Positions 37,086 through 49,212 of a stretch of 64,000 bases of DNA are shown here, in pieces. Position 1 is the stretch's first letter. Every line of letters begins with the position of its first letter. The translations under genes and the position numbers were made by a program. Where the stretch lies: assembly GCA_948567375.1 (NCBI GenBank), contig OX419756.1, forward strand, positions 57,860,333 through 57,924,332, read 5' to 3'. A model generated the notes under the pieces. That model was given only the letters and a program-made list of their open reading frames with translations, did no database searches and was not told where the DNA came from. This DNA is from Lunularia cruciata (Eukaryota > Streptophyta > Marchantiopsida > Lunulariales > Lunulariaceae).

Positions 37086-37473
37086 TTATTACAAATTGAA
37101 TGGCGAGAGTGAGTGGAGTCAACAAAGTTCACCAAAGACAAGGTTAATATTCTTAGCAACTAGTATAAGCGGGAAAGATTAATTTTTTATCACCATTTCT
37201 TGTCAACATTTTAAATTTACGGTGAAGAGTATATAAAATATATAAGTGTATAAATCTATAAAGTATATAAGTATATGGAGTCATTTCCACCATAAATTTA
37301 AATTGGTGGTTAAAGGTTAATAGTTATACTAATATACTAACTGCCAGGAATATTAGCTTGTAATATTCTATGAACACTCTCCTTCGTGCTACCGTAAACG
37401 TCTAGATAAAATACTATAAAATACGTCTAGATATTAAACGTCTAGATAAAATTTGAAATATTAAAATTTATTT

Positions 37474-37962
37474 CTAGATAAATCTTTGGTGAAAACACCA
37501 ACAAGCAACGTGCTCATATGTAGAAATATATTGCAGATCTATCTTTCCATGCAATACCCTCTCTCTAATGAAATGATAATGGACCTCGATATGTTTGGTC
37601 CTCGTCTGAAATATTGGATTACCAACAAGTTTAATACTAATGATGGTATATGTATATAAAATAAATAGGATCATGAAATTCATCTCCCATATCTTGTAAT
37701 AAAGTTTCAAGCTAAATTGATTCACAAGTAGCATTAATGACTCCTATATATTCTGCTTCTATTGATGATAAAGCAACTGAAGGATTTTCTTTGGTGACCA
37801 ACTAATTGAAGAACTTCCAAGATTAAAACATAACTTGATGTTGAATTTTTTTTTTAATTTTATCTTAGGCGGTCTTCCACAATCCACACCAGTAAAACCT
37901 TGCAGATCTGGTAGCTCACTATCTGAATAATGAACTAAGATGCCTAAAATGGTAAACTTCAT
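37474..37962 (-). pseudogene. Copia RNase H fragments
   Basis: Two adjacent frames cover the end of copia pol: 'YSDSELPDLQGFT' and 'CFNLGSSSISWSPKK' (37759-37962), then 'NPIFQTRTKHIEVHYHFIRE' (37474-37734). These are well-conserved copia RNase H blocks. A frameshift separates them. Confidence 0.8.
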
Positions 37963-38258
37963 GTAATGTAAAAACTTTCAAGACGTGCCTTCCTTGGTAC
38001 TTGTACAAATTGACAAACTAGTCTAACAATATAGTTTAGAATGGGATAAATTCTACTTCCTACAATTTGTCTATATATATGATCAGCCAACAACTCACCA
38101 TCTTAGGTATTTAACTTAACAAAAGTTAGAAGAGGAATAAACATAAGCTCATATACTATCATACCAAACTTCTACACATGGAGAAAATGTCAATTCTATC
38201 GCAACCAAACATCATTCTCCTTTCATGTGCTTCAAGTGCTTCATGTCAAACTTTCCTT

Positions 38259-38546
38259 TCAATTGATCTTGTACTTGTCCAAGGAGATCTTGCTAACTAC
38301 CCATGATGATAGGTCGTCAACATAAATGAGTGAAAAAACCATATTGCCATAAGCTTGTAATTGGTATAGCAAAGAATTTGAACAGCAAACTTGAAATCCA
38401 ATAAGTAGAAAATAGGAATTTATCTTGGCATTGCAAAGAAAAATATTAATGCACAGCTGATGATTAGGACATTTCTTCCAAGCAAGTACGCCAAGATGAA
38501 AGAGAGCACCCAGACAAGTTTCAACCTCTATGAGAAGATCGAACAA
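38259..38546 (-). pseudogene. Copia reverse transcriptase fragment
   Basis: The frame contains LIYVDDLS, the copia-type YVDD catalytic motif, with weak resemblance on either side. The rest of RT is missing or garbled. Confidence 0.6.
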
Positions 38547-38965
38547 TTCTTAGCCTTTCCAGAAAGTAGACATTCTGTATTTTCATGTTGAAAATATGTT
38601 CCTTGTAAAAGCCATATCCGTTGATGCAACCATATGTATCTGGTTAAGTCCTCATGGCACAAAATCAATAAAATCAGTTGGCTAGTCAGGTCACTTAGCA
38701 ATCAAGACCATCTCACCAATTTGAAGTAAAAGATTCTCTAATAATCTATCCTATACTCTGATACCATATTACAAAGTGAATAATAGTTTGTGACATAAAT
38801 CCTGTTTTAAAAGAAAAGGTATATATAAAGAGAAAGTATACAAGCATATCGAGGCACTCTTCACCATAAATTTAAACTAGTGACTAATGAGAAAGGGTGA
38901 CTAAAGATTTATCTTTCCTGCTAGTGATACTCTATCCACACAATTAGACAAATATACGATCGCGG

Positions 38966-40978
38966 GACAAAATTACCCAAAGCCAATCCTAATTTACCGC
39001 ATAGATTTTTACGTTTTTTAATTATAGAATAATTCGGGTCATTAAAATATTATTTTAATTATAGAATATTATTCGAGTTATTTTCCAACAGTTCCCCTTA
39101 AAGCTTTCCCATCCCTCCATAAAAAATATTATTTGCACATAAGACACCAGTTATGGCCGAATTGAAACCCGTTTTGAACTAGTTAGTGTCACCTCCATAG
39201 AACTGCTTATGAGAGTCTTGCAATTGATGATTGTGTTTCAGCAATGAGCACAAGTTCATGACTCGTTTTGCAGATATGATCGTAGTGGATCCAAGGAATG
39301 CGATTTGATAAGTAGTCTGTCCGATGGTATAAGGATGCAGTGTACTAGAGAAAGTGTGGAATGTAGCTGGGGAGAGAATCGATCAATCCATCCATGGTGT
39401 CTTCACGCTCGAAACGGGTATATGCAGAAAACCTGAGCATGAAGTTGTTGTTGGCAAGCCTCATGTTTTACCCCTAGACCTGAATGATCGGTAACAACTT
39501 TGAGGATTGCATCAGTTGGGAGCCGTGCCTTGGTCAGCAGACGACATACACGGACTGTAGAAGCCCTTCTTCTTGACAAGATTGCTGCTGTAGAGGATGG
39601 AAATGGAATACAAAATCCTTAGAGAATCCAGGAACCGATCGAGTGACCTTGTGCACTGCCACAGATGAAACCTGACTTTCTGTCTAAGGCTTGCTTGACA
39701 CAAAGGAATGTATACACTGAGTAAAGGTGCGGAAAACGTGTGCGTTTTACCAATCGTGTCTCGTCATGTTTAGTGGAAATATATGAGAGCAGCAACGACC
39801 ACGACTTGCCAAACGTACGACGCAACAGTTGTGTAAGAATGATTGTCTTTCTATTTCCGAGATGGAGATGGGATCGTTGACGTGTGTCTAAATCTGCTCG
39901 TAAAGTATAACAATACGAAGATCCGAGACTGAAACACGAAGTCTCATTGAGGATTGCTGCATAACGGGGTGGGAACGGCGTGCTCAATTTGAAACTGTTG
40001 CTGTGCAACTATTATTTCACAACGTTGTATAGATAGGCCTAACAAGTTCCAGTGGGGCCCACCATGAATCGCCAGCACCAATCAAATTTCTCAATCTCTG
40101 AGGTGAACAAGAGTTACATGAATAAAGTACAGGCGCATGTGTTCAGATCGCTTGGACATCAAGATATCTGGTGAGAAGGAGATCTTTCCTGTAACGATGT
40201 CGTAAACATATATGTGCAGAGCCCAACTTCTGGCATGTTTCCAGGAATCTCGTCATGAGTAGAACAGCACCACCGGGCTGCTGAATCGGTTCAGTCGACA
40301 CTCCGTACTTGCTCTGTCTTTCATAATCATGAAATTGGATTTGAGAAACCGCTACAGTAACTGTATTGTACGGTGAGATAATGTTTAAACGTGTTTCGTA
40401 TATTTGCCAGAAAATTTAGAAATTGAATTTGATATATAAAAGTTTATGCTCCGAAAAGGCAAGTCATGGGGTTGTAGGAAACATCAACTGTAGATTCTGG
40501 TTGGTGTGACGTGCTCATTTCTCATTCAAGTCCTGTTGGATTTAATAATAGCACAACTTGATTGACTTGACCATCTACCTCCACATAGACACGCAGTATC
40601 AAGGTCAGCAGAAAACCACCCTAATTGCAGAAAAGTTAGGCTGAAGAATCAGAACGGGGAGTATCAATCAAGAACGAACGTCCCACTTGAGCGTTTGATA
40701 AGACGTATGTGATGCAGGGGTAGTAGAGAACAGTTCCAAGTGAGGACCCTATCAGTAAAAGGTTAGGCTGCATGGATCCTATAGTGATTAAGATTGATCA
40801 GAAAGTTCACTTGTGTCACACGTTCGCAGTCAATCATGCAGCTTGAGGTTCAAATCATTGGTTGATGCTTGTAGCGAAAACCGTTCAGAAGATAATTTTG
40901 GTTGTGGTTTACACATGTGAAACGATTTTCTTCGTCTCTTGATAGTCACATTAACATCGGACCAAGAGTTATGCCAGT

Positions 40979-40981
<3 letters not shown>
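38966..40981. other. Intergenic region
   Basis: The composition changes back from AT-rich to mixed near 39,100. The minus-strand frame at 39619-40008 (129 codons) has no recognisable domain. Nothing else can be supported. Confidence 0.4.

Positions 40982-41046
<65 letters not shown>
40982..41046. repeat. (GA)n microsatellite, about 32 units
   Basis: An uninterrupted 65-bp GA tract. Open frames crossing it, which encode alternating Arg-Glu or Leu-Ser, are artefacts of the repeat. It lies about 950 bp upstream of the Gag-kinase gene. Confidence 0.95.
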
Positions 41047-41048
<2 letters not shown>

Positions 41049-41999
41049 TTTGATGCCAGCAAGAGGCTTCTCGCAGCACATCTCTTCCGCGTGTGCTCTT
41101 TGAACATAGGTTCTAGGAATCTTATTTTTGTCTCTGGTTGTCTTAATGCCCGGTGAACTCTTCTCAGCACCAGCAGGTGAAGAGATCAACAGCTGGACAT
41201 TTATTGTGATCTGTATCCGAGATTCGCGTTTAAATCCCTGGTCTGCAGTCCACTCGGCCGTCTGGATTTACCACAGGTACTACGACGGTGACCCATCTGC
41301 AGGCAATACTATCTGTGGGGCACGACCTCATCATCTATGCGAAACGCATCCATGGTGTTGTAATAGAGACGCAGACGTCTAACGAGTGGGGCGATTGTTA
41401 ACAGTGCAAAGGCAGAAATGAAGCTGTCGTTCCGCGAGCCGGTGTGAACTGTGGCAGCTACTGAGCTGTAATGAGAATCACTGTGCAGCTTAAATGAATA
41501 TAATTGTCACGAGCACTGTCATCTCAAGGCAGCCCAGCCAATTTGCGCGATTCTTAGGTTAAGATGCCACCTGCACGATCGTCTTCTGGTCCCCCGGTTC
41601 AATATCTGGTTCTAAAGATAGCTCTGGCACGATCTGCCAACGGAGAACCCTCCCCTCCGACAGTCCGTGCGCATTTCATCCACTCGTGTATTACCGGTGC
41701 CCCGACTTTTCCACCACTCCACACGCCCATTTCTTTCGTTCCTCCCTTCCTCTCTGCTTCATGACGAGATCGATCCATCTGACTGCAAAGTTTACATTCC
41801 CCGAGCTAGATCTCCACATTCTATAGATCCAATTCCTGATCAGCACTACCTTAGAAGAGTAGATTCTCACACTGGAAACTAATAGCCAGGCCAGGCCTAT
41901 TTGTTGTTATAGTTGTTGCTGTCTTATACTTCAGTGGTCCGTCTATCTATTCAATGCGCACAGGCCCTCCATACCTCTAGCTGATCAACCTCAGTCAAC
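41047..41999 (+). other. Upstream region of the Gag-kinase gene
   Basis: It presumably holds promoter and 5' UTR. No signal peptide, ectodomain exon or transmembrane exon could be recognised here, which matters for the interpretation of the downstream gene. Confidence 0.4.
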
Positions 42000-44003
42000 A
42001 TGATGACTCCTGCAGTAAAACGCCTCGTATTGAACGAGGATGTGTGGAAGATCATAGAGGAGGAAGACGAGAGGCCCATTGAATCCTCCATTTTCCCGAG
42101 GGGTGAGAAGGGAGACGACATTGTTGTAGTTCCGTCGTTCGATGGTAACGCAACTTGGCGAGAATCTATGGATTGGCTGTACCGCTTTTCTCAGTGGGCT
42201 AATCAAGAAGGGTTGTCGGATGATAAGACATTGGTGTATGCTTTGATGCATATGAAACACAAAGCTGGTAGATGGGGCCAGCAGTTTCCTCGCACTGGCA
42301 CATGGCCTGATTTCCTCAAGGGCTTCTTCGAGAGATATATCGCTAGTGTAGGTCAGTCCGTAATTTCTCCTACCATTTAACCCTTTCGTTTACTGCATTA
42401 TGTCGAATTCTATTCAGCTTGCGGCCCACGGATTGACATCATGTTCCGAAAATAAAACACTGATGGATTTCTTTTTCTCAAGCTTCCGATTCTGGAGTCG
42501 AGTCAGGGCAGTGATCTATTGCTTTTGCTGTTAATTTTGGAATACCCATCATAATTAGGATTCTGATGTATGATCTTGCGGATCCCTGGCTAACAATGTG
42601 CACCATTTCTCTCCCGTTGGGTGATGGCAGATTGCAAATGGTTCCTACAATGGTATCGATATGAACGGAAGAAGAACCAGATTATCTGGTACACAGCAAG
42701 GGAGCTGTCGAAGGCGACGAACTATTTCTCGGAGGGAAATTGCATCGGAGAAGACAGGATTGGTAAAATATACAGGGGTTCTTTAGCATCAGACAAGAAT
42801 CAAGTCTTTGCAGTGAAGAAATACAAGAAGGACGTGAAAACAGACTCGTTACTGGAGGTAGTCAAAGAAACTCGGAGCAACCGTGATGTTCTAGCATTCG
42901 GTCATCCCAACGTGTTGAAACTGCAGGGATTTGCCTTCTCCGAACGAGCCCCACTACTCATGTACGACTTAGTCCCTAACGGTTCATTGGAGCAGCATCT
43001 GCAGAGCAAGACGGAGGAGCTGTTCTGGGGGAGCAGGTTAACGATCGCCATCGATGTGGCCGACGCCATTAGACATCTCCACTCGAGCAACTACAGCCAA
43101 ACACCGGTTTGTAGGCGAGATGTCAAATCATCGAACGTCTTATTGGACCTTGAGTGTAGAGCTAAGTTGGGAGAGTACGGCATTGATGATAAGTCCATCG
43201 TGGACAAAAGTCCAACTCCACCGAGTCCCTTGCTCAAGCCAGGAGTTCAAAAATTTGTGGACGGTCAGAAACTCAAAGCTGGAACGAGTAAGAAATCAGA
43301 TGTCTACAGCTATGGTGTGGTTCTCATGGAGCTAGTTTCCGGCAGGAAAGCTTGGGTTAGTGAAGTTCCATTGGAGTTATTCCCCGATCTTTGGCAGATG
43401 AAACGAGAAGCTGGGAGATTGGACGACATCCTCGATCCCTACCTCAAGTCTGCAGGTTCTGCGTGCCAGGATGCATTTCAGGAGGTCATATTTTTGGCTG
43501 TCAAATGCTGTTCCATGAGGGTGGATACCAAGCAAACTATGGCAACTGTAGCTACCGAATTGCGAGCTATACTTCGGAAGGGAGTTACTGCAGAAATTCA
43601 GCGGCTGTCCAAACTCTGGAAAGAGGCAATCGACAAGCCTCACCCTGGAAGTGTAGATAGTTGCATGAGGCTGGTTGAGAAACTTGAGCGGGTGATAGAA
43701 CATCCTTCCCTAAAAGCTGATGTTGCTAGACTCCTGGACCCGTACAAGAACTTGAAGAGTTCACTGTTTGAGGACTTGAGATTGAAAGAGGGAGTGTACG
43801 ATAAAGGATCAACACCAGTACCACCACCTCCTTCGAATTCCCACTCGGTTGGCTATCGATTGGACCAAGCACCCCCGATTCGGAGATCTGGTCTCGACGG
43901 GCTGATTACTCCTAGACCAAGTTTCTTCGACGGGCCCATGACTCGTGCACCTCCTTCGCAATTCACGACGGAAATGGCAATGAAGCTGAAACAACTCCTG
44001 TAA
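42000..44003 (+). CDS. Gag-like domain fused to a receptor-kinase-like pseudokinase
   Basis: Exons 42000-42351 and 42631-44003 join in frame (intron 279 bp, GT-AG) to 574 codons. Exon 1, residues about 50-115, reads like a retrotransposon Gag: FDG, W...MDWLYRFSQWA, LSDDKTLVYALMHM, AGRWGQ, TWPDFLKGFFERY. Exon 2 starts as plant receptor-like kinases do just after their membrane span (a WYRYERKK basic stretch, then ARELSKATNYFSE). It follows with a kinase fold: degenerate glycine loop (GEDRIG), lysine in AVKK, RRDVKSSNVLLD in place of HRDxKxxN, EYG in place of DFG, and SDVYSYGVVLMELVSGR. Loss of the DFG aspartate suggests a catalytically weak or dead kinase. A proline-rich tail of about 150 residues ends the protein. 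No signal peptide or membrane span is seen. Exon 1 could be a separate Gag remnant, but its phase and splice sites fit exactly. Confidence 0.7.
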
Positions 44004-44773
44004 CTTAATTAGAATCTCGTCAAGTGGAGACCATTTGGTTCGATGTATATAGTCAAAACAAAATTTTCATAACAATCACAATTTCTTCATCTCTACGGTC
44101 TTCTGTCGAGCATCTCTTTGCTAATGAAATCTAGTGCTTTCCTCTCAGAATCGAGACCCCGAATCGACAAACCTTCAAGTGCAACCTTGGATAATCAGAT
44201 GTACATCCTCATTATCATGACAGTAATTACCCAAAATGGAATGGAATATACGACATACGCTGTCAATTTACACCTGATCCTCGTAGGACTCATGATCAGT
44301 GTATGCGTGGTTTTCCAACTACTCTAGGTCGTCAATCATGTCCCTAAACTTGTTGCACTTAAACTCTCCTGTACAAATTCGTGGTGCAGTAATGGAACTC
44401 GGTCACCTATACCTTGGTGTGAACCTGCTGATCCTGTGCAGAGTAGTGTTCTATCTACAGTACAACACTCAGGTGGCATGCATGTGCTTGATAGTTAGTA
44501 TACATGAGAGATCAATCATCAGCATGCAATATCCTGTGGGAAACGTCAATGAGCGAAATTGCACTTTTGCGAGCGATTCAGGGCCGCTACCTGCATTGGT
44601 CTTCCTTTCGCCCTGGAGCCTTACCTGTTTATCGGGCACGCACGCACTTTCTGACCTCCCAACCTCAAGCTTCACAAGATTTAGCCTTTCCTTTTTATCG
44701 GACACACCTATGTTGAAGCATGGACGAAAATTAGAGGCCTCCTTAAAGCCAAAAGGACAATCCTCGGCACCAG
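44004..44773. other. Region between the Gag-kinase gene and the copia element
   Basis: The first part is probably the 3' UTR of the kinase gene. Open frames here are short. The final stretch continues at 50522 in the site before insertion. Confidence 0.4.
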
Positions 44774-44778
44774 CCGAG
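44774..44778. repeat. Target-site duplication, left copy (CCGAG)
   Basis: CCGAG directly precedes the LTR terminus TGTAGGGG at 44779. The same five bases follow the other LTR terminus at 50517-50521. Confidence 0.9.
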
Positions 44779-45644
44779 TGTAGGGGACCAGTAGGGATTC
44801 CTGCTGATTTATCTCTTCTCTTATGACAGTCATCAACTATTGAGATAATCCTTGCTTAGGAAGGGAAAAAGTGAAAGAATGTACTCACACACATCAACAG
44901 GGGCACAAGAATTAATTTGTTTCAGAGTCATTTGCTCTTACAGCAAATCTATGACAGGCATCAGCTATTGAGATCAACCTTGCACACGAAGGAAAAAAGT
45001 GAAAGAATGTACTCACACACATCAACAGGTGCAGAAGAATTAACTTGTTTCATAGTCACTTGCTCTCACATCCGAGGGCAACACTGATCCAGGAATTTTA
45101 CTCCTTCTCAATAAAGATTACAAAAGTTCTGCCCTTCAACTCTTTCCCTATCCTATTTGTTCATGTGTTTATCTTGATGCGCCTTTCTCCTGATTATCTC
45201 CAGATGATAATCCTGCTAGTTCGATCAAAAAACAGATCTCGCCTTACAAGCTTCATGCAAATCAATGTTACCAAAAATTAGACTAACTTGGTCTGCACTT
45301 CTCCTTATTATCTCGAAATAATCTTGCTCTTTTGATCAAAAGATAGACCTAGCCTAACCAGCTTCATATGAAATCAAAGTTACCAAAAATTCCACTAATT
45401 CTTTTTCCAAAGGTGGAACTCTATTCAACTCACAAAAACCTCACTCTCAGGTTGCAAGGTTACCTCCTTCAGTTGCACACTGAAGAACAAAAAACACACT
45501 CACACACACTCCTAGTGTCACCTTGCTATCCTTGGATAGTCAAACACCGGTCTCCTGGACAATATATCATGTTGATGATCTGAGCCACTGATCTTGGCAT
45601 CATAGATGGGATAAATCAGACAGATCAGGCTCCACATCCTAACA
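44779..45644 (-). repeat. 3' LTR of the copia element, expanded
   Basis: It is 866 bp against 513 bp for the other LTR. Two internal tandem duplications explain much of this: a unit of about 128 bp (ATGACAG at 44823 and 44951) and one of about 113 bp (GTTACCAAAAATT at 45267 and 45380). Ends match those of the 5' LTR. Confidence 0.85.
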
Positions 45645-45660
45645 ACTCTCCCACTTGGAG
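45645..45660 (-). promoter_or_regulatory. Polypurine tract of the copia element
   Basis: Read on the minus strand as CTCCAAGTGGGAGAGT directly before the LTR start TGTTAGG. This is the usual plus-strand primer of plant copia elements. Confidence 0.85.
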
Positions 45661-46133
45661 ACTCATGCTTCTTGACTATACATCTTTCAAAGAAAATGTA
45701 TTAACCTTCCATTGCTTGATCTACATATTTTGTGTAGCCTTACTATCTAGTTATCAGTGGAGGCAAATTGATGTTATACATAGCCTCAACTTTTCATAAG
45801 TGACAATCTTAGTCAACATATCAGCATAGTTCTTGGCACCTTGAATCTTTCCAAGTGACAAACTTCCATCTTCATGTAACTCTTGGATTAAATAATATCT
45901 CAACTGTATGTGTTTTGCTCTAGCATGTAATATTGGATTCTTTGCTACGTGAATGGCACTTTGACAGTCTGAGAATAAAAAACTACAATTTTACTCTCTT
46001 CCTAGCTCCTTTAGAAGGTTCTGTATCCAAATCACTTTTTTACTAGCTTCTATAATTGCAACATATTCTACCTCAATTGTGTACAAAGCGACAACTTTTT
46101 CCAACTTTGAGAACCAGCTCATTGTTGTCCCAC

Positions 46134-46577
46134 CTATGGTATAAACATCCTTGTGGTGCTTCTTCTTTTGGTATCCATATCACCTCCCAGGTCTGCATCC
46201 ACAAAACCTTTTAGTGTATGGTTACCTCTACTGTAACACAAACCAATATTTTTGGTACCTTTTAGATATCTAAGAATCCATTTGACAACCTCCCAATATT
46301 GTCTTCCTTGATTGGCCATGTACTTGCTCACAACTCCCACTGCATGTGCAATATCTGGTCTAGTACATGTCATTGCGTACATGAGGTTACCTATAGCTGA
46401 AGCATACGGTACCTTTGACATATCTTTCAATTCTTCATCATCCTTGGATGATTGTTTCTTTGATAGTTTAAAGTGACTTTCCAAAGATATCTTCATGGGA
46501 CTTGCATTTTTCATGTTGAACCTTTCCAGCATTTTTCCAATGTAATTACCTTGAGAGAGCTTTAGCATTCCAACCAC
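46134..46577 (-). pseudogene. Copia RT end and RNase H fragment
   Basis: The frame contains QGNYIGKMLERFNMKNA, YASAIGNLMYAMTCTRPDI and WILRYLKGTKNIGLCY, conserved between copia RT and RNase H, then FVDADLGGDMDTKRRSTT with the first RNase H aspartates. It stops before the C-terminal part. Confidence 0.85.
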
Positions 46578-46635
46578 CCTATCCCTTTCAATCTATAGCC
46601 CAAGTATTTGCTTTGTTGCACCCATGTCCTTATGA

Positions 46636-47025
46636 TTATTTCTTCCATCTCTCAACTTCTAGTATGTTAGGTCCTACTATCAACATGTCATCAACATACA
46701 AAAGTAAGATCATAAAACCATTATCAAGAGTCTTGAGATAATAACAATGATACTCTTGACATCTTGTGAATCTATTATTGATCATGAACCTGTCAAATTT
46801 CTTGTACCATAATCTTGGTGTTTGTTTCAGACCATATAGGCTTTTTTGCAACTTGCATACCAAGCTTTTCCTTGCTAAGGATTGCAAAGCCAAAATTTGT
46901 TGCATATAGATGTCTTCATAAATCTCACCATGTAGAAAAGCAATAATGACATCCATTTGCCCCAAATACATGTCTGTTGCCGCCACTATATTGAGAACCA
47001 CTCTAATTGTTGAGTGCTTGACCAC
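46636..47025 (-). pseudogene. Copia reverse transcriptase fragment
   Basis: It holds the palm region of copia RT: QMDVIIAFLHGEIYEDIYM, YGLKQTPRLWYKKFD and the catalytic LLYVDDMLIVG (plus-strand position about 46681-46696). The fingers part upstream is broken by stops. Confidence 0.88.
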
Positions 47026-47423
47026 CAGTGAAAAAATCTTAATATAATCTATAATATAATCAATCCCTTCCTTTTGCTAGAATCCTTTCATAACTAACCT
47101 TACCTTGTGATGTTTGCTACCATTGTGTTTCTCTTTTACCTTGTAGACCCAATTGTTATGTAATGCCTTCTTACCTTACGCTAGTAAGTTGGAGCTCCCA
47201 AGTTTGATTCTTATCCAATGACCTCATCTTGTCCTTCATGGCAAGCTTCCATTTCATTGAGTCTTCACTTTGCATGGCTTCTTCATAACATTCAAGTTCA
47301 CCTCCATTTGTCAATAGCAAGTAATGTAGAGAGAGAGAGAGAATACTTTGCTGATGGTCTTTTGATTCTTGTAGATCTCCTTGATTGCGGTGCACATGGT
47401 TGAGGGTGTGGCATAGTAGTTTT

Positions 47424-48097
47424 TGAGCTTTTAGGGTTTCCTTGAACTCTTATGATAACATCATCTTTTGTTATCTCCTGCAACTCAACTTGATTGTTTG
47501 CTTTGCTTTGCTTGTCTACACTATCAAAATCTCAAGTGTTTCCATCATTGTAAAGATGACACTCATTGAATATCACATCTTTGCTTTTGATTATTTTCTT
47601 GCTCTCTACATTCCAAAACTTGTAGCCAAAGTCATCTGCACCATATCCAATTAAGAAACACTTCTTGGACTTTGCATCTAACTTGTCCCTTTTCTCTACA
47701 TTGACATGCACGTAAGAGACACACCCAAGGACTCTCAAGTGTGACAAACTCACCGGTTTTTGAGCTTTTAGGGCTTCCTTGAACTCTTATGATAACATCA
47801 TCTTTTGTTATCTCCTGCAACTCAACTTGATTGTTTGCTTTGCTTTGCTTGTCTACACTATCAAAATCTTGAGTGTTTCCATCATTGTAAAGAAGACACT
47901 CATTGAATATCACAACTTTGCTTTTGATTATTTTCTTGCTCTCTACATTCCAAAACTTGTAGCCAAAGTCATCTGCACCATATCCAATTAAGAAACACTT
48001 CTTGGACTTTGCATTCAACTTGTCCCTTTTCTCTACATTGACATGCACGTAAGAGACACACCCAAGGACTCTCAAGTGCGACAAACTCACCGGTTTT
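47424..48097 (-). repeat. 337-bp tandem duplication inside copia integrase
   Basis: Two units, about 47424-47760 and 47761-48097, match over their whole length with few differences. Both encode the LSHLRVLGCVSYVHV and CFLIGYGADDFGYKFW blocks downstream of the integrase core. The junction lies in a GGTTTT-TGAGC sequence shared by both ends. The low divergence between units compared with the LTRs suggests that the duplication is much younger than the insertion. Confidence 0.9.
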
Positions 48098-48310
48098 CCT
48101 ATCCATTCCTCTTTGGGAAACTTATAGTCTAAGGGGACTTTTGGACCTCCATTGATCAAGTATGCTGCATTGTTGATTGCTTCAGTCCAAAACATCTTGG
48201 GTAGACAAGCATGGATCCTCATGTTGTTAGTTCTTTCATACAAAGTTAGATTCATACACTCGGCCACTCTATTTTGCTAAGGTGTGCTCGAGAGGTCTTC
48301 TCCATTCTGA
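47632..48310 (-). pseudogene. Copia integrase C-terminal half
   Basis: The end of the catalytic core is visible as QN-VAE-MN, interrupted by a stop just before it, followed by MFWTEAINNAAYLINGGP and the LRVLGCVSYVHV block. The glutamate of the DDE triad is probably the E in VAEC. The frame runs into the tandem duplication. Confidence 0.8.
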
Positions 48311-48901
48311 TTCCATGTATTGAACAAAATTCCTTGAACTCACTACTGTCATACTTACCATGATTGTCAGATCTTGGTCACTTTAGCTTTGCACCAGACT
48401 CATTTTCAACCAAGCTTTTCCATTTCTTGAAAGTGGCAAATACCTCTAATTTGTGCTTCAAAAAATATACCCAAACCTTCCTAGTTTAGTCATCTATGAA
48501 GGTGATGTAATGTTGTGAACCCCCAAGAGATGCAACTGGAGAATGATCCCACACATCTCTGTGTGCAAGCTCTAGCTTCTGTCCAAGGTGCTCTTCCACC
48601 TGTCAAGAAACTAACCTTTTTCTATTTCCCAAATATGCAATCTTCACAAAAACCTACATCAGCAGTTCTCAAATTTGTATGCTTGTCCTTCTTCATCATC
48701 ACCTTCATGCCTTTTTCACTCATATGCCCAAGCTTGCAAAGCTAGAGATTACAGTTTGATACTATGTTTGCAAGTGCCACCTTGTCGTTGGTGTTGTTGG
48801 TCATGTAGAGAGTCCCTAGCTTGCTCCGCAACCACTATAACACCTTTGGTGATTTTTCATGAACCACCTACAAAGGTTGTGAACTGCACTTCACTGTCAA
48901 G

Positions 48902-49192
48902 TTACACAATTGAGATTATATTCCTCTTCAAGCCTAGAACATGCCTAACATTCTTTAGTTTCCACACATATTGATCAAGCATTTCAATATAAACATCACT
49001 TCTCCCCACAATATCCAAAGGCTCATCATCTGCAAGATAAACTTTTCCAAAATCACTAATGATGCAATTCAACATACACTCTTTTAGTGAAGCAGAGTGA
49101 AAGGAAGCTCTTGAATCAAGAATCCATGAATCCATAGGATTGTCTACACTAAGGATCAAAATATCATTGAATTCCTCTATAGCTGCATTCAT
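48902..49192 (-). pseudogene. Copia protease fragment
   Basis: The active-site block reads WILDSRASFH. Copia elements have DSGAS or DTGAS, so the glycine codon GGA has become AGA. The following YLADDEPLDIVGRSDVYI and LKNVRHVLGLKRNIISI blocks are typical of the pre-integrase part. Confidence 0.85.
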
Positions 49193-49212
49193 TGAGTCCT
49201 CATTCTACTCCT

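Larger units (their letters stand above)
37088..38965 (-). mobile_element. Decayed, internally deleted copia retrotransposon
   Basis: On the minus strand: a primer-binding-like site (CTCTGATACCATAT at about 38757-38770, the complement of the common TGGTATCAGAG), a short RT piece, RNase H pieces, and a purine tract at 37377-37386 next to TGTTCA. LTR-like flanks at about 38773-38965 and 37088-37376 share ATTACAAA-TGAAT and ACCATAAATTTAAA blocks but are strongly diverged. Gag, protease and integrase are absent. Confidence 0.65.

Noticed and set aside
39619..40008. 129-codon minus-strand frame
   Set aside because: No domain; amino-acid composition looks random.
40830..41189. Open frames across the GA microsatellite
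   Set aside because: They are made by the repeat (Arg-Glu or Leu-Ser runs).
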